DNA of 33,502 nucleotides, from IMG/VR virus record IMGVR_UViG_3300021376_000200, positions 1 through 33,502 of that record. One strand, 5' to 3'. The notes beneath the pieces are model-generated. The model saw nothing but the letters and a program-made list of their open reading frames with translations, was not told where the DNA came from and made no database searches. Shown in pieces: positions 1-6,544 of the stretch. The translations under genes and the position numbers were made by a program. Each line of letters begins with the position of its first letter. The stretch's first letter is position 1. This DNA comes from a virus.

Positions 1-649
1 TATGACTATAGTCAGCCGGTGCGGCAACAAAATTTTGGGGGTTGCCCAGGGGTGGGGTTCCGCTAATGGCCTGCTCGATGTCCTGCCCCCTCTTAAGCTC
101 GGCGAGTAGCTCATCCCCGACCGGATCAACATCCACGGCGTTTGATTTGATAGCCAATCTTATGGACTGCAAAAGCTTCTCTCGTATCTGCTCGGGGTTT
201 GTAACCTTGACGACTTCCCTGCGCTCGGTGAACAAGGCAACCTCTGTAATTTTTCCCAAAAGTTCCAGACACTTGACCCGTTGGGCCGGAGGCATCTCCG
301 GATCAAGGGCCCCTTCGGTCAGCTTGTGGATAGTCAAAGCCCTCAAGTGGGCAGGAGTTGCGAATCTCTGCGCCTCCAAGGCCACCTTATAGGCCTCCAC
401 CTGCGAGGCTATGGCGGGATTTTTCATTAGTTCCTGCCCCTGCCTACTCGCTGACGCTGGTTTGGCCTTCGTTTCCCTGCTCTTGCGATACGCTCCCGCC
501 TTCGTTTCCCCTAGGGCAATTTGACGGGCAAATTCCCTCTGCTTCGGGGTTAGTGTCTTTTCCTTCGCACCTACTGCCCCCAACAGAATCGTCTCTATGG
601 GGACGGCTTTTAGTCCTTCTCTGATTTGTGCTCTTGTAAGCTTTTTCAT
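1..649 (-). CDS. terS: Terminase small subunit, 3' end cut by window edge
   Basis: The minus strand is open from an ATG at 649 to the left edge, giving 216 residues with no stop. The N-terminal part reads LTPKQREFARQIALGETKAG followed by AYRKS, the helix-turn-helix signature of the Terminase_2 type small subunit. That protein recognises phage DNA and hands it to the large subunit for packaging. A conserved middle (MPPAQRVKCLELLGKITEVA) resembles the repeat region of these proteins, and the tail is rich in charged helices. There is no strong ribosome binding site before this ATG, so the start is less certain than the frame. The gene points left, so terminase large subunit and portal would be expected beyond the left edge. 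Confidence 0.8.
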   Translation of the reverse strand, partial: MKKLTRAQIREGLKAVPIETILLGAVGAKEKTLTPKQREFARQIALGETKAGAYRKSRETKAKPASASRQGQELMKNPAIASQVEAYKVALEAQRFATPAHLRALTIHKLTEGALDPEMPPAQRVKCLELLGKITEVALFTERREVVKVTNPEQIREKLLQSIRLAIKSNAVDVDPVGDELLAELKRGQDIEQAISGTPPLGNPQNFVAAPADYSH

Positions 650-678
650 GGGAATATTTCCGGAGTTCTGAATGTGCC

Positions 679-945
679 GTGATTTTAATCCCGCCGGATA
701 AAAAAGTGCTGGATCCTCCCTCACAAATCCGACCGCCATCTGTCCTACTATGAGAAGGCCTGACATTTCCGGCTTTCTTGCATCTTAGATTTAGGGCAAT
801 CCCGCCCGACTTGGAGGAAATCATAGAAACCATCAACGAAACCTTAGTCCGACTCTGCCTCTTCTTTCGAGAAGAGTTCCCCAACCTTTCCGAGGCCGAA
901 TGCCTCGACTTGGCCGAAAGGCTCCTAAAAATCTACAAAGGGTAG
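679..945 (+). pseudogene. Small plus-strand reading frame interrupted by one TGA
   Basis: From GTG 679 one frame runs to TAG 943-945 with a single internal TGA at 751-753. Before it the frame reads MILIPPDKKVLDPPSQIRPP and four more residues. After it comes an amphipathic acidic stretch (EEIIETINETLVRLC, then FFREEFPNLSEAECLDLAER). Codons in the second half strongly prefer C in the third position, as in the neighbouring gene at 1347, which supports coding. An ATG at 750 overlaps the TGA but opens another frame that stops after 12 codons. The second half has only TTG starts (778, 811) without a good ribosome binding site. It may be two tiny genes, a gene broken by a nonsense change, or a sequencing error. 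No family was recognised. Confidence 0.35.
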
Positions 946-946
946 C

Positions 947-966
947 CAAGGGGGGAAACCCCCTTG
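947..966 (+). terminator. Perfect hairpin with GAAA tetraloop after a stop codon
   Basis: CAAGGGGG (947-954) and CCCCCTTG (959-966) form a perfect 8-bp stem closed by a GAAA loop, a stable GNRA tetraloop. It begins two bases after the TAG at 943-945, the usual place for a terminator or an mRNA-end stabiliser. No T-run follows on either strand, so it is not a classical intrinsic terminator. Confidence 0.4.
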
Positions 967-1023
967 AGCCGCCACCCGCCAGGACTCCAGCCGTCCAGGT
1001 AAAAGCCCCCCAAAAATCTACTT

Positions 1024-1053
1024 GTTGACAGTCAACTAAAAAACCCCGAGAAT
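1024..1053 (+). promoter_or_regulatory. Candidate rightward promoter with palindromic operator
   Basis: TTGACA at 1025-1030 is followed after exactly 17 nt by GAGAAT at 1048-1053 (4 of 6 bases of TATAAT). The -35 box lies inside a perfect palindrome, GTTGACAGTCAAC (1024-1036, 6-bp arms around one base), so a dimeric regulator could sit on it. It lies in the 150-bp gap before the first gene of the rightward cluster. A second possible -10 (TTTAAT) lies further down inside TTTTAATTCATCTA at 1077-1090. That 14-mer recurs exactly in front of rusA. Confidence 0.5.
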
Positions 1054-1103
1054 CGTTCTTGCAATAGTTGTATTTCTTTTAATTCATCTACTTGGAGAAT
1101 AAG

Positions 1104-1334
1104 ATGCAAAAGCAAATTATGTCGATAGAACACGCTCGGCAATTGGTAAAAATCAAAAAGTGCGGAAGGGGTTCAAGGGCCTTCTATCAGTTCCATATCC
1201 AAATGGAAATTCTCACCGATAACGCTCGGGCGGAAATTAGAGCATTGCTAGAAACTTCTAAAAACAACCGATTCAACTATTCAAACGCAAAACTTGCGCG
1301 CAATGCGTTTGCATCCCTGATCCTTTGCAAATAG
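1104..1334 (+). CDS. Hypothetical phage protein, 76 residues
   Basis: This is the first gene of the rightward accessory cluster. I chose ATG 1104 because GGAG at 1094-1097 sits six bases before it. A TTG at 1092 would overlap that site. The protein is basic and mostly helical (SIEHARQLVKIKKCGRGSRA, then a middle with AEIRALLETSKNN). It shows no motif that I recognise and no membrane segment. The next gene starts 12 bp downstream with its own GGAG site, so both are probably on one transcript from the promoter near 1025. Function unknown. Confidence 0.6.
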   Translation: MQKQIMSIEHARQLVKIKKCGRGSRAFYQFHIQMEILTDNARAEIRALLETSKNNRFNYSNAKLARNAFASLILCK

Positions 1335-1346
1335 GAGATTAGACAA

Positions 1347-2063
1347 ATGAAAGCTAACAAATTGGTCTTCGAACTACTGACTCAGAACACGGGCCGCCAC
1401 TTTCTAGACTCGGGCGGTGCATACGGGCGGCATTGGGAGCGCAATCAAGGGAAAAGCTTTGACGACTTCAAAGCTGAACCATCCGCAACCCTTGAGGTAT
1501 ATCGGTGGGAGCGGGACGGGAAAGTATCCTTTGACTTCTCCCCGACCGTATCGCTTTTTCACCATCTCTCGGACTGTCTCGAACTCGACTCCATCTGCGA
1601 GGAATTCAACTCCCTGCCCGTTGCGGATTGGGATTCGGGCGATTTTTATGGTGTGAGTGCGGACGGCGAAGAGTGGCTCAAGGCCTCGGGATTCGAGGAG
1701 GAGGGGAATTCTTTTAACTCCTACAATTGGGGCGCAAATTTCAGCCAGACTATACAAGGCCACTTTCTAGACTTGGACGGGGAAAAGTATGCCCTCCTCC
1801 AAATTCACGGGGGATGCGATGTCCGAGGTGGATACACCGATGCCCGACTTTTCAAAATCAAATCCGGCGAAAACTATTCGCTTTTTTCCGAGGATTGCTC
1901 TTTTTCGGCGGGGGATGTTTCCCTGACTTGGTGTTCCGAGTGGATTAACGAGGAGGGGGGATCCGTTACCGAGGAGGACTTTGAAAAGTTCGCTTCGGCT
2001 TTGAACCTCTCCGAGGACAATTCCCGTGCGGTTGTCTCGGGCGATCACTACGCCTACTGCTAG
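1347..2063 (+). CDS. Conserved phage hypothetical protein, 238 residues
   Basis: The start ATG follows GGAG (1336-1339) at normal spacing. The N-terminus contains NTGRHFLDSGGAYGRHWERN, a block I associate with widespread phage proteins of unknown function. The protein is acidic and rich in aromatic residues, with a glycine-aspartate stretch (LQIHGGCDVRGGYTDARLFK) in the second half, and it has no signal peptide or membrane segment. Codon use is strongly C/G-ending, which supports a real gene. It is the largest protein of the rightward cluster. Its role is unknown. An early host-takeover role would be an inference from position only. Confidence 0.8.
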   Translation: MKANKLVFELLTQNTGRHFLDSGGAYGRHWERNQGKSFDDFKAEPSATLEVYRWERDGKVSFDFSPTVSLFHHLSDCLELDSICEEFNSLPVADWDSGDFYGVSADGEEWLKASGFEEEGNSFNSYNWGANFSQTIQGHFLDLDGEKYALLQIHGGCDVRGGYTDARLFKIKSGENYSLFSEDCSFSAGDVSLTWCSEWINEEGGSVTEEDFEKFASALNLSEDNSRAVVSGDHYAYC

Positions 2064-2074
2064 GGGCCCAAAAG

Positions 2075-2296
2075 ATGCAGATTCAAATCGAAATTAGAGA
2101 GGTTTACGGTTGCCCGAAGGTTTACCCCATATGCGAGAGGGCGAGGACATTCGCCGAAATCGCTAGGACTAAAACCCTCGGCTTTGAAACCATCAAATCA
2201 ATTCAAAAGCTTGGGGTGGAAATTGAGATCACCTCTTGCCCGTCCGTTTTTTCTAACTTTGTGGAGGCCTTATGCAACCAGCAACAAATCGGATGA
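2075..2296 (+). CDS. Hypothetical protein, 73 residues
   Basis: A small protein beginning MQIQIEIREVYGCPKVYPIC. It lies 11 bp after the previous gene and overlaps the next one by 25 bp. Two short strands around a helix (ARTFAEIARTKTLGFETIK) suggest a compact alpha/beta fold, and cysteines are present but not paired in a zinc-finger pattern. A ribosome binding site before the ATG is weak, so translation may be coupled to the gene upstream. Function unknown. Confidence 0.6.
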   Translation: MQIQIEIREVYGCPKVYPICERARTFAEIARTKTLGFETIKSIQKLGVEIEITSCPSVFSNFVEALCNQQQIG

Positions 2297-2565
2297 CCTA
2301 CTCGGTGCGAACCGAGGTATTCGGGAACCCTGACAGAGGGCAGGATCCCGCTCGGCCGCCATTCGGGGTGGAGGTTGTAACCCTCACCGCTCAAACGCTC
2401 TCCGGCTTACAGACTTGGGTCGGGAATTGGCAGGTGGAAAACAACATTGGGGCCGGAAATTGGGGCCGTCCTGCCGTCCTAAAAGATGGCGAGGTGGTTG
2501 GGTTCATGTCCTATAACGGGCGGGTTTGGACTAACGAAAATCAGGAATACGAGGGGCAATCGTGA
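2272..2565 (+). CDS. Hypothetical protein, 97 residues
   Basis: I chose ATG 2272 because GGAGG lies five bases upstream, inside the end of the previous gene. The alternative ATG 2293 makes an ATGA overlap with the upstream stop but has no ribosome binding site. The sequence is rich in Gly, Trp and Asn (LQTWVGNWQVENNIGAGNWG) and looks like a small beta-rich fold. It ends in a GTGA overlap with the next gene, so the two are translationally coupled. Not recognised. Confidence 0.6.
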   Translation: MQPATNRMTYSVRTEVFGNPDRGQDPARPPFGVEVVTLTAQTLSGLQTWVGNWQVENNIGAGNWGRPAVLKDGEVVGFMSYNGRVWTNENQEYEGQS

Positions 2566-2720
2566 AATATACGGAACAAAAGGAGAAAAAAGTAGTTTTT
2601 GTTTTGAAAGAGGAGGTGGATATCGTGGGGGTTTTTTGCTCCGAGGAATCCGCTTTGAAGTGTGCCAAGGAACTTGATTTGTTTAATTGGCACATTTCTG
2701 AACATACTTTATTTGACTAG
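2562..2720 (+). CDS. Small hypothetical protein, 52 residues, GTG start
   Basis: The GTG start overlaps the preceding TGA (GTGA). The protein reads MKYTEQKEKKVVFVLKEEVD, then IVGVFCSEESALKCAKELDL and a short tail. The pattern of a beta strand, a VGVF turn, a helix starting at SEESA and a final strand matches small phage proteins of the DUF7336 kind, but I cannot confirm the family. The stop TAG is part of the ribosome binding site of the following gene. Confidence 0.6.
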   Translation: MKYTEQKEKKVVFVLKEEVDIVGVFCSEESALKCAKELDLFNWHISEHTLFD

Positions 2721-2730
2721 GAGAAAAGCT

Positions 2731-3018
2731 ATGACACTTACATTCGTTAGCGTTAAAGAAATTGCACCAACTAATTACCGTGAGTATTCTGACGAGGAAT
2801 TGCATTCAGCATTCGATCGTGTAAAGAATAAAGAGCATTGGAAATTACCGATTCGTTGCACGATTGATTACAAGGATGAGGATGACATTCGTTTGATTAC
2901 GGAGTCAGTCATTCACTTCACGGGGTCGGTTCCGCATATTGACATTTACCAACTAAAGAGCGGAAAGAAAAGAGTGAAAGTAAATGCCGTTGGTTACTAC
3001 TATGCCGTGGGAGCTTAA
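2731..3018 (+). CDS. Hypothetical protein, 95 residues
   Basis: ATG 2731 follows TAGGAG (2718-2723) with a seven-base gap. A longer reading from 2662 would run through the previous gene and is unlikely. The protein starts MTLTFVSVKEIAPTNYREYS and has alternating strands near the end (KRVKVNAVGYYYAVGA). The gene is clearly richer in A and T than its neighbours, which suggests a separate origin. Function unknown. Confidence 0.65.
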   Translation: MTLTFVSVKEIAPTNYREYSDEELHSAFDRVKNKEHWKLPIRCTIDYKDEDDIRLITESVIHFTGSVPHIDIYQLKSGKKRVKVNAVGYYYAVGA

Positions 3019-3020
3019 TT

Positions 3021-3386
3021 ATGAAACTGAAAGCCGGAACTTATTGGGTGGGGGATCTCTGCTACTTAATCGAGGACAGGGAAGATTGGGATCAAGTGGT
3101 GAAGTTCATGTTCGAAAACGATAAGCCCAAATACGGGGTTTTTACGCTGAAGGGGGCCAAAGGGGCAATCTTCGGGACTGCCTACGGGGATGGTTGCTAC
3201 TCGGACAACTTCGGGAACGAATACGGGGTTGATTCGGGGACGCTGGGCCTGTTTCCGGTCGGTGTTCTTCCAACTGCAAGATTTGAAAGTGGGGGGACGA
3301 TTCACAACTTCCCCCAAGACTTCGAAGTCTCCTCTAAGCGAGGGAACATGAATTTTGGGCATATAAACATTGATACGAGGGAATGA
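3021..3386 (+). CDS. Conserved phage/bacterial small beta-rich protein, 121 residues
   Basis: The N-terminus LKAGTYWVGDLCYLI and the block AYGDGCYSDNFGNEYGVDSG followed by LGLFPV match a family seen in many phages and bacteria. Its typical motifs are a GKYWVGDPCY start and a YGDG..Y.D..G..YGVD.G core. The molecular role of the family is not established. The protein is predicted to be a single soluble beta-rich domain. The gene begins two bases after the upstream stop and sits in a tightly packed series of small genes. Confidence 0.75.
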   Translation: MKLKAGTYWVGDLCYLIEDREDWDQVVKFMFENDKPKYGVFTLKGAKGAIFGTAYGDGCYSDNFGNEYGVDSGTLGLFPVGVLPTARFESGGTIHNFPQDFEVSSKRGNMNFGHINIDTRE

Positions 3387-3388
3387 TC

Positions 3389-3616
3389 ATGTGGAGAGCA
3401 GTTTTTCAGTCTAGGAACTTTAGCTTTGAGGCCTATGGGACTGACGAGGCCACGGCACGGGAGGCCCTCTTAGAGGGCTTGAAGATTCACACCGAGCAAT
3501 ACGGCTGTGATCCGGATTGGTGGGAGCCCGAGGATATTTTTGCCTACAGGGTGGAGTCTGGGTATTCGTTCCGAGATCACGAACCCCTGCGGAGGGCCCA
3601 TGAAAATCAAGTGTGA
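3389..3616 (+). CDS. Hypothetical protein, 75 residues
   Basis: Two ATGs are possible. GAGGGA at 3377-3382 is correctly spaced for ATG 3389 and far too close to ATG 3383, so I use 3389. The protein reads MWRAVFQSRNFSFEAYGTDE followed by a helix (ATAREALLEGLKIHTEQYG). A sheet-helix layout with a DxAxxREALLxGL pattern is common in small phage proteins. The tail overlaps the next gene by 17 bp. Confidence 0.6.
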   Translation: MWRAVFQSRNFSFEAYGTDEATAREALLEGLKIHTEQYGCDPDWWEPEDIFAYRVESGYSFRDHEPLRRAHENQV

Positions 3617-3782
3617 CCTATGCGGCAGCAGGTTCGATCCGCATTCATCCCCGACCGAGATTATTGGGGATAAATGGATCTGTTGCAGTCATAACTACAC
3701 GGTCGAGGAGTTGGCCGATGAACTTGGTATTTCTGTGGATGAGGCATACGAGGCCCTAGGACTAGAAAAGGACGAAGGATGA
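3600..3782 (+). CDS. Small zinc-binding-like protein, 60 residues
   Basis: ATG 3600 is preceded by GGAGG. The N-terminus has CDLCG and, 21 residues later, ICCSH, so a CxxC...CC(H) zinc-binding knuckle is likely. The C-terminal half (YTVEELADELGISVDEAYEA) looks like a short helix-turn-helix. A zinc knuckle plus helix-turn-helix would suit nucleic-acid or sigma-factor binding, but that is an inference. It ends in an ATGA overlap with the next gene. Confidence 0.6.
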   Translation: MKIKCDLCGSRFDPHSSPTEIIGDKWICCSHNYTVEELADELGISVDEAYEALGLEKDEG

Positions 3783-3892
3783 AACCTAAGCATATGTATG
3801 AATGGAAAGACGAGGAGAGGGATCCGCCTTGGGCAATCGTCCTGGCGGGCGTTTTGTGGGCGTTTTTGGCAGTTGTAATGTCGTTTTTATAG
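3779..3892 (+). CDS. Small single-span membrane protein, 37 residues
   Basis: The start overlaps the previous stop as ATGA. A charged N-terminus (KPKHMYEWKDEERDPP) is followed by a hydrophobic span (WAIVLAGVLWAFLAVVMSFL) reaching to the last residue, so the protein should insert once in the inner membrane. The stop TAG merges with the AGGAG site of the next gene. Such micro-proteins in early phage clusters can act on host membrane targets. Here that is only an inference. Confidence 0.5.
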   Translation: MKPKHMYEWKDEERDPPWAIVLAGVLWAFLAVVMSFL

Positions 3893-3900
3893 GAGAAAAC

Positions 3901-3963
3901 ATGGAAAAGAAAATGAAGAAGGTGGTTGTTTTTTCACTAGATTTTGAGACAAAGGAGGGTTAG
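3901..3963 (+). CDS. Possible 20-residue micro-protein
   Basis: ATG 3901 has a good upstream AGGAG (3891-3895). It encodes MEKKMKKVVVFSLDFETKEG before TAG. The end of the frame overlaps the AAGGAGGG that serves the next gene, so it may be a leader peptide coupling translation or a real micro-protein. The evidence is the ribosome binding site and fit in the series only. Confidence 0.35.
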   Translation: MEKKMKKVVVFSLDFETKEG

Positions 3964-3967
3964 TGCG

Positions 3968-4153
3968 ATGAGTAGGAAAGAAATTATAGAGGCATTGATT
4001 ATGTTTGAGTTGGAATGGTTGCACTCAAATTTTGACAAGCACAGTTTGCTTCAAGTTACTGAGTTCTTTAGAGATGGTGGGTTTATTTCTTGGACTGATG
4101 AAGCCTTGCAGGAGAAGTATGACCTGTTTATTAAAGAGGAGGAAGTGAGATGA
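3968..4153 (+). CDS. Hypothetical protein, 61 residues
   Basis: ATG 3968 follows a strong AAGGAGGG (3954-3961). The protein is helical and acidic (SRKEIIEALIMFELEWLHSN, later DEALQEKYDLFIKEEEV). The nucleotide composition is A+T-rich compared with the G+C-rich genes before 2700. An ATGA overlap links it to the next gene. No family recognised. Confidence 0.6.
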   Translation: MSRKEIIEALIMFELEWLHSNFDKHSLLQVTEFFRDGGFISWTDEALQEKYDLFIKEEEVR

Positions 4154-4326
4154 GTGAGCAAGAACTTTATGCGTATGCCTTGGGTTACTACCACGGCAGA
4201 CTTAAGGGTGAATGTTTAGATTGCTTTGCGGATGAAGCCGACATTCTTAGAAGTCTTTACCGCAGAGGTTATGACGCAGGGGTTGCTGACTACTGCAGAG
4301 AAGAACTTAAAGAAGAGGAGGAATGA
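4150..4326 (+). CDS. Hypothetical protein, 58 residues
   Basis: The start overlaps the previous stop (ATGA), with GAGGAAGTGAG just upstream. The protein reads MSEQELYAYALGYYHGRLKG and then two short acidic helices with three cysteines. The GYYHGR and RGYDAGVADY blocks resemble small phage proteins of unknown role. The next gene starts at an ATGA overlap. Confidence 0.55.
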   Translation: MSEQELYAYALGYYHGRLKGECLDCFADEADILRSLYRRGYDAGVADYCREELKEEEE

Positions 4327-4481
4327 TGGACGATTGGAAACTATTGGAATTGGCGTTTGATCTTTTAGAGAACGCTAAAGAAGGCGAGCGTGTTGGGTCT
4401 CAGATCTATCTATCGGTGGACGAGAGAACTTGGAATATGTTCAAAGAAGGCATCACAACCAAGGAGAAAGAAAATGCCTAA
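4323..4481 (+). CDS. Hypothetical protein, 52 residues
   Basis: Starts with a double Met after GAGGAGGA, overlapping the previous stop. The protein reads MMDDWKLLELAFDLLENAKE and then GERVGSQIYLSVDERTWNMF, a likely helix-strand-helix fold. Its last codons contain the AAGGAGAAAG site and ATG of the YubB-like gene, so the two are coupled. Not recognised. Confidence 0.55.
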   Translation: MMDDWKLLELAFDLLENAKEGERVGSQIYLSVDERTWNMFKEGITTKEKENA

Positions 4482-5049
4482 TTGGTGCAACAACAAACTA
4501 AAAGTTACCCATTCCGACCCTGCAGCTCTAGAGAAATTCAAAGACGCATGGAACGCTGGATGCCTACTTCAAACCCTGATTCCCTGTCCAAAAGAACTGC
4601 TTGAAACTAGGTCGGTAGGTTACCCCAAATCCGAGAAGAAGAGTTACGAGCAGAGACTCCAAGAGTTTCGGGAGCAACTGAATATCGAATTCTTTGGTTA
4701 TAAGGATTGGTATGACTACAACACCTCTGCATGGGGGACGAAGTGGGATATTGGGTATCGGGACGATCAAGACAACCTAGCCACCGTTGATAACGAAAGT
4801 ATTGAGGTCACTTTTGACTCGGCGTGGTCTCCCCCGATTGATGCGTATGACAAGCTGGTGGACATGGGCTATGGCATCGAGGCCTACTACTTTGAACCTG
4901 GGATGGCGTTCTGCGGACGCTATGACGAGGCTGGGGGCTTAACCCTGCAAATTAAGGGCAACTCCAAATGGGCTCGAAAGAACATCCCTAGAGATATTGA
5001 TGATGCGTTCAATATCTCAGAGAACATGGCTGAGTGGGAGGCGGCATGA
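4474..5049 (+). CDS. YubB ferredoxin-like / Api92-like protein
   Basis: The protein begins MPNWCNNKLKVTHSDPAALE, the hallmark of the DUF1281/Api92 family with a YubB-type ferredoxin-like fold. It also carries the family features LIPCPKEL, YDYNTSAWGTKWDIGY, FDSAWSPP and EPGMAFCG. At 191 residues it has normal length. The family is common in phages and plasmids, and its biochemical role is not known. ATG 4474 follows AAGGAGAAAG. An upstream in-frame extension to 4390 would lie inside the previous gene and lacks a ribosome binding site. Confidence 0.85.
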   Translation: MPNWCNNKLKVTHSDPAALEKFKDAWNAGCLLQTLIPCPKELLETRSVGYPKSEKKSYEQRLQEFREQLNIEFFGYKDWYDYNTSAWGTKWDIGYRDDQDNLATVDNESIEVTFDSAWSPPIDAYDKLVDMGYGIEAYYFEPGMAFCGRYDEAGGLTLQIKGNSKWARKNIPRDIDDAFNISENMAEWEAA

Positions 5050-5225
5050 CTTATAAAGAACTGTCTCAGCTCTACGGGGATCAAACTGCATCCCGAATGT
5101 TTGCCATTATGACTTTGGAGTCCAAGCAGCGGCTCATCCAAGATCTTCTCGACTTTATGGGGAAGAAGACTTTGGACGGCTGGGCATCAGTTATCGAAAG
5201 GGAGGTTGAGCGTGAATCTGCGTGA
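5046..5225 (+). CDS. Hypothetical protein, 59 residues
   Basis: ATG 5046 overlaps the previous stop and is preceded by GGGAGG (5035-5040). The protein is a helical bundle (MTYKELSQLYGDQTASRMFA, then TLESKQRLIQDLLDFMGKKT). It overlaps the following sigma-like gene by 14 bp. Function unknown. Tight coupling to a putative transcription factor makes a partner role possible. Confidence 0.6.
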   Translation: MTYKELSQLYGDQTASRMFAIMTLESKQRLIQDLLDFMGKKTLDGWASVIEREVERESA

Positions 5226-5529
5226 AGCTGGCGGGAAAGTTCCGGTCTATGTCGGGGGAGAATCCCCATATCAACTCATCGACTTTCCAAGTAAGACTAT
5301 CTTTGTGGGTCTCTACTCAAAGCGCATCTCCAAGGAACATATTTACAAGTATTGGGGTGTCCTCTCCGCCCGGCGGCGGGGAGCTACTCTGTCCGAGGCG
5401 GCGGAGCCCTTTGGTCTAACCAAGGAAAGAGTTCGCCAGATCGAGGCCAAGTTCCTGCGGCTTTTCAGAGAGCATTGTTTCAGGTTACGCTCAGATAGGT
5501 GGCGCATTGCACATAAGGATCTTCTTTAA
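5212..5529 (+). CDS. Sigma-70 region 4-like DNA-binding protein
   Basis: Residues about 57-86 read ATLSEAAEPFGLTKERVRQI followed by EAKFLRLFR. This is the helix-turn-helix of sigma-70 region 4, where TKERVRQIE contacts the -35 element. The 105-residue protein has no region 2, so it cannot be a complete sigma factor. It could be an anti-sigma decoy, a partial sigma, or a late-transcription activator. GTG 5212 is chosen because GGGAGG (5200-5205) sits six bases upstream. A TTG at 5206 is too close to it. It is the last gene of the rightward cluster and its 3' end overlaps the oppositely oriented primase gene by 39 bp. Confidence 0.7.
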   Translation: MNLREAGGKVPVYVGGESPYQLIDFPSKTIFVGLYSKRISKEHIYKYWGVLSARRRGATLSEAAEPFGLTKERVRQIEAKFLRLFREHCFRLRSDRWRIAHKDLL

Positions 5530-6315
5530 TGATTGGCTAGCCATGAAATCCCCGACCCGCCTATGATAATCGTTGAAGTCTTCACCGATGGTATCCGACA
5601 ACCAATACGGTTTGCCTGTTTTAACCGCTATTTTCTGTCCGGTTCCGCTTGTGTCGTTATCGGCGATGATGAGGCAGTTGGGGATTTTCCTCGCTACATA
5701 CTCCATGTTTCCCGCCGAGAAACAGATGTGGATTCGATAGCGAATTTTTATCAAGTGCATAACGGCTCGGACAGAAAGGGCGGTGGCATACCCCTCGCAG
5801 AGGAGTGGGACGCCATCCGATCCGATAACAAATGTCGCTCCCTTGGTTCTCTGACCCCGCAGGAACTTTTTTTCCCCTTGGTCATTGATGAGCTGCACCC
5901 CCACAAGCGATCCATCAACCCGCATCGGGACAACTAGAAGTCTGTCCTGCTTCAGCCAGACATTCCCAACCATGTCTTCGAACCCTTTGGACACTAGATA
6001 CGGGTGGTGTAACCGCTCGCAATTATTCAGGATCCAGGCCGCTTTTGAAGCCGCCCTCTTAGCCTCCTCCTCCCGCTTAGCCGCATCCTCTCGCCTATTC
6101 TGATTTATGGTTCTAGCGTTTGAAGGTGAGTCCGACTTCCACATCATGGGCCGCTCCATGGTTGCCCAATTCTGGACGAAGGCGTAATCCCCCATGTGTT
6201 TATATCTTCCGTTTTTTTTCTTGGGGTGATCCTCGGTCGGGGTGGAGATCCACCTGTCGGAGATGACCTCATTGATGATTAGACCGTGGCTTCTTGCGAA
6301 ATCTTCAAACCTCAT
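5491..6315 (-). CDS. Toprim-domain primase-like protein
   Basis: 274 residues from an ATG with GGAGGAATCA just upstream. The N-terminal part contains TPTEDHPKKKNGRYKHMGDY, the block seen in phage primase-like Toprim proteins. A charged helix follows. The Toprim fold then shows LCEGYATA (catalytic Glu about 174) and LIIADNDTSGTG (Asp about 219 and 221), which bind metal. The family makes or remodels nucleic acid ends as primase. No zinc-binding cysteine set is visible at the N-terminus, so it differs from full-length DnaG or TraC-type primases. It lies at the end of the leftward early block, two genes after the helicase. Confidence 0.75.
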   Translation of the reverse strand: MRFEDFARSHGLIINEVISDRWISTPTEDHPKKKNGRYKHMGDYAFVQNWATMERPMMWKSDSPSNARTINQNRREDAAKREEEAKRAASKAAWILNNCERLHHPYLVSKGFEDMVGNVWLKQDRLLVVPMRVDGSLVGVQLINDQGEKKFLRGQRTKGATFVIGSDGVPLLCEGYATALSVRAVMHLIKIRYRIHICFSAGNMEYVARKIPNCLIIADNDTSGTGQKIAVKTGKPYWLSDTIGEDFNDYHRRVGDFMASQSLKKILMCNAPPI

Positions 6316-6544
6316 TGATTCCTCCGATTTTGTGTGCTTTCTCAATTGCTCTTGCAAAGTCAAGCTGGTTACCCGTGGTTGATTTCCATATGTCCCAAAT
6401 CTGGTCATCCGTTAATGGGTGATACACGACAGGCAGATAACATGGACGGCTGTCGGTATGGATAACCCCGAGGATTGTGGAGTCCCCACAACTGCAAGCC
6501 CCCCTGAGCTGCCGATGTTGCTCGATCTCCCACCACATACTCAT
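6305..6544 (-). CDS. Hypothetical phage protein between helicase and primase
   Basis: 79 residues. ATG 6544 overlaps the helicase stop (ATGA) and has an AGGAGGG site seven bases before it. The first half holds a CSC pair, and the second half reads YHPLTDDQIWDIWKSTTGNQ then LDFARAIEKAHKIG. The LTDDQI...FARAIE pattern is very common in small phage proteins of unknown role. It overlaps the primase start by 11 bp. Confidence 0.65.
   Translation of the reverse strand: MSMWWEIEQHRQLRGACSCGDSTILGVIHTDSRPCYLPVVYHPLTDDQIWDIWKSTTGNQLDFARAIEKAHKIGGINEV

Noticed and set aside
444-884. 146-residue minus-strand frame
   Set aside because: It overlaps the terminase gene in another frame, has a Ser/Arg/Gly-rich shadow composition and no ribosome binding site.
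3464-3478. Palindrome GCCCTCTTAGAGGGC as terminator
   Set aside because: It lies in the middle of a coding gene and has no T-run after it. It is probably a coding coincidence.
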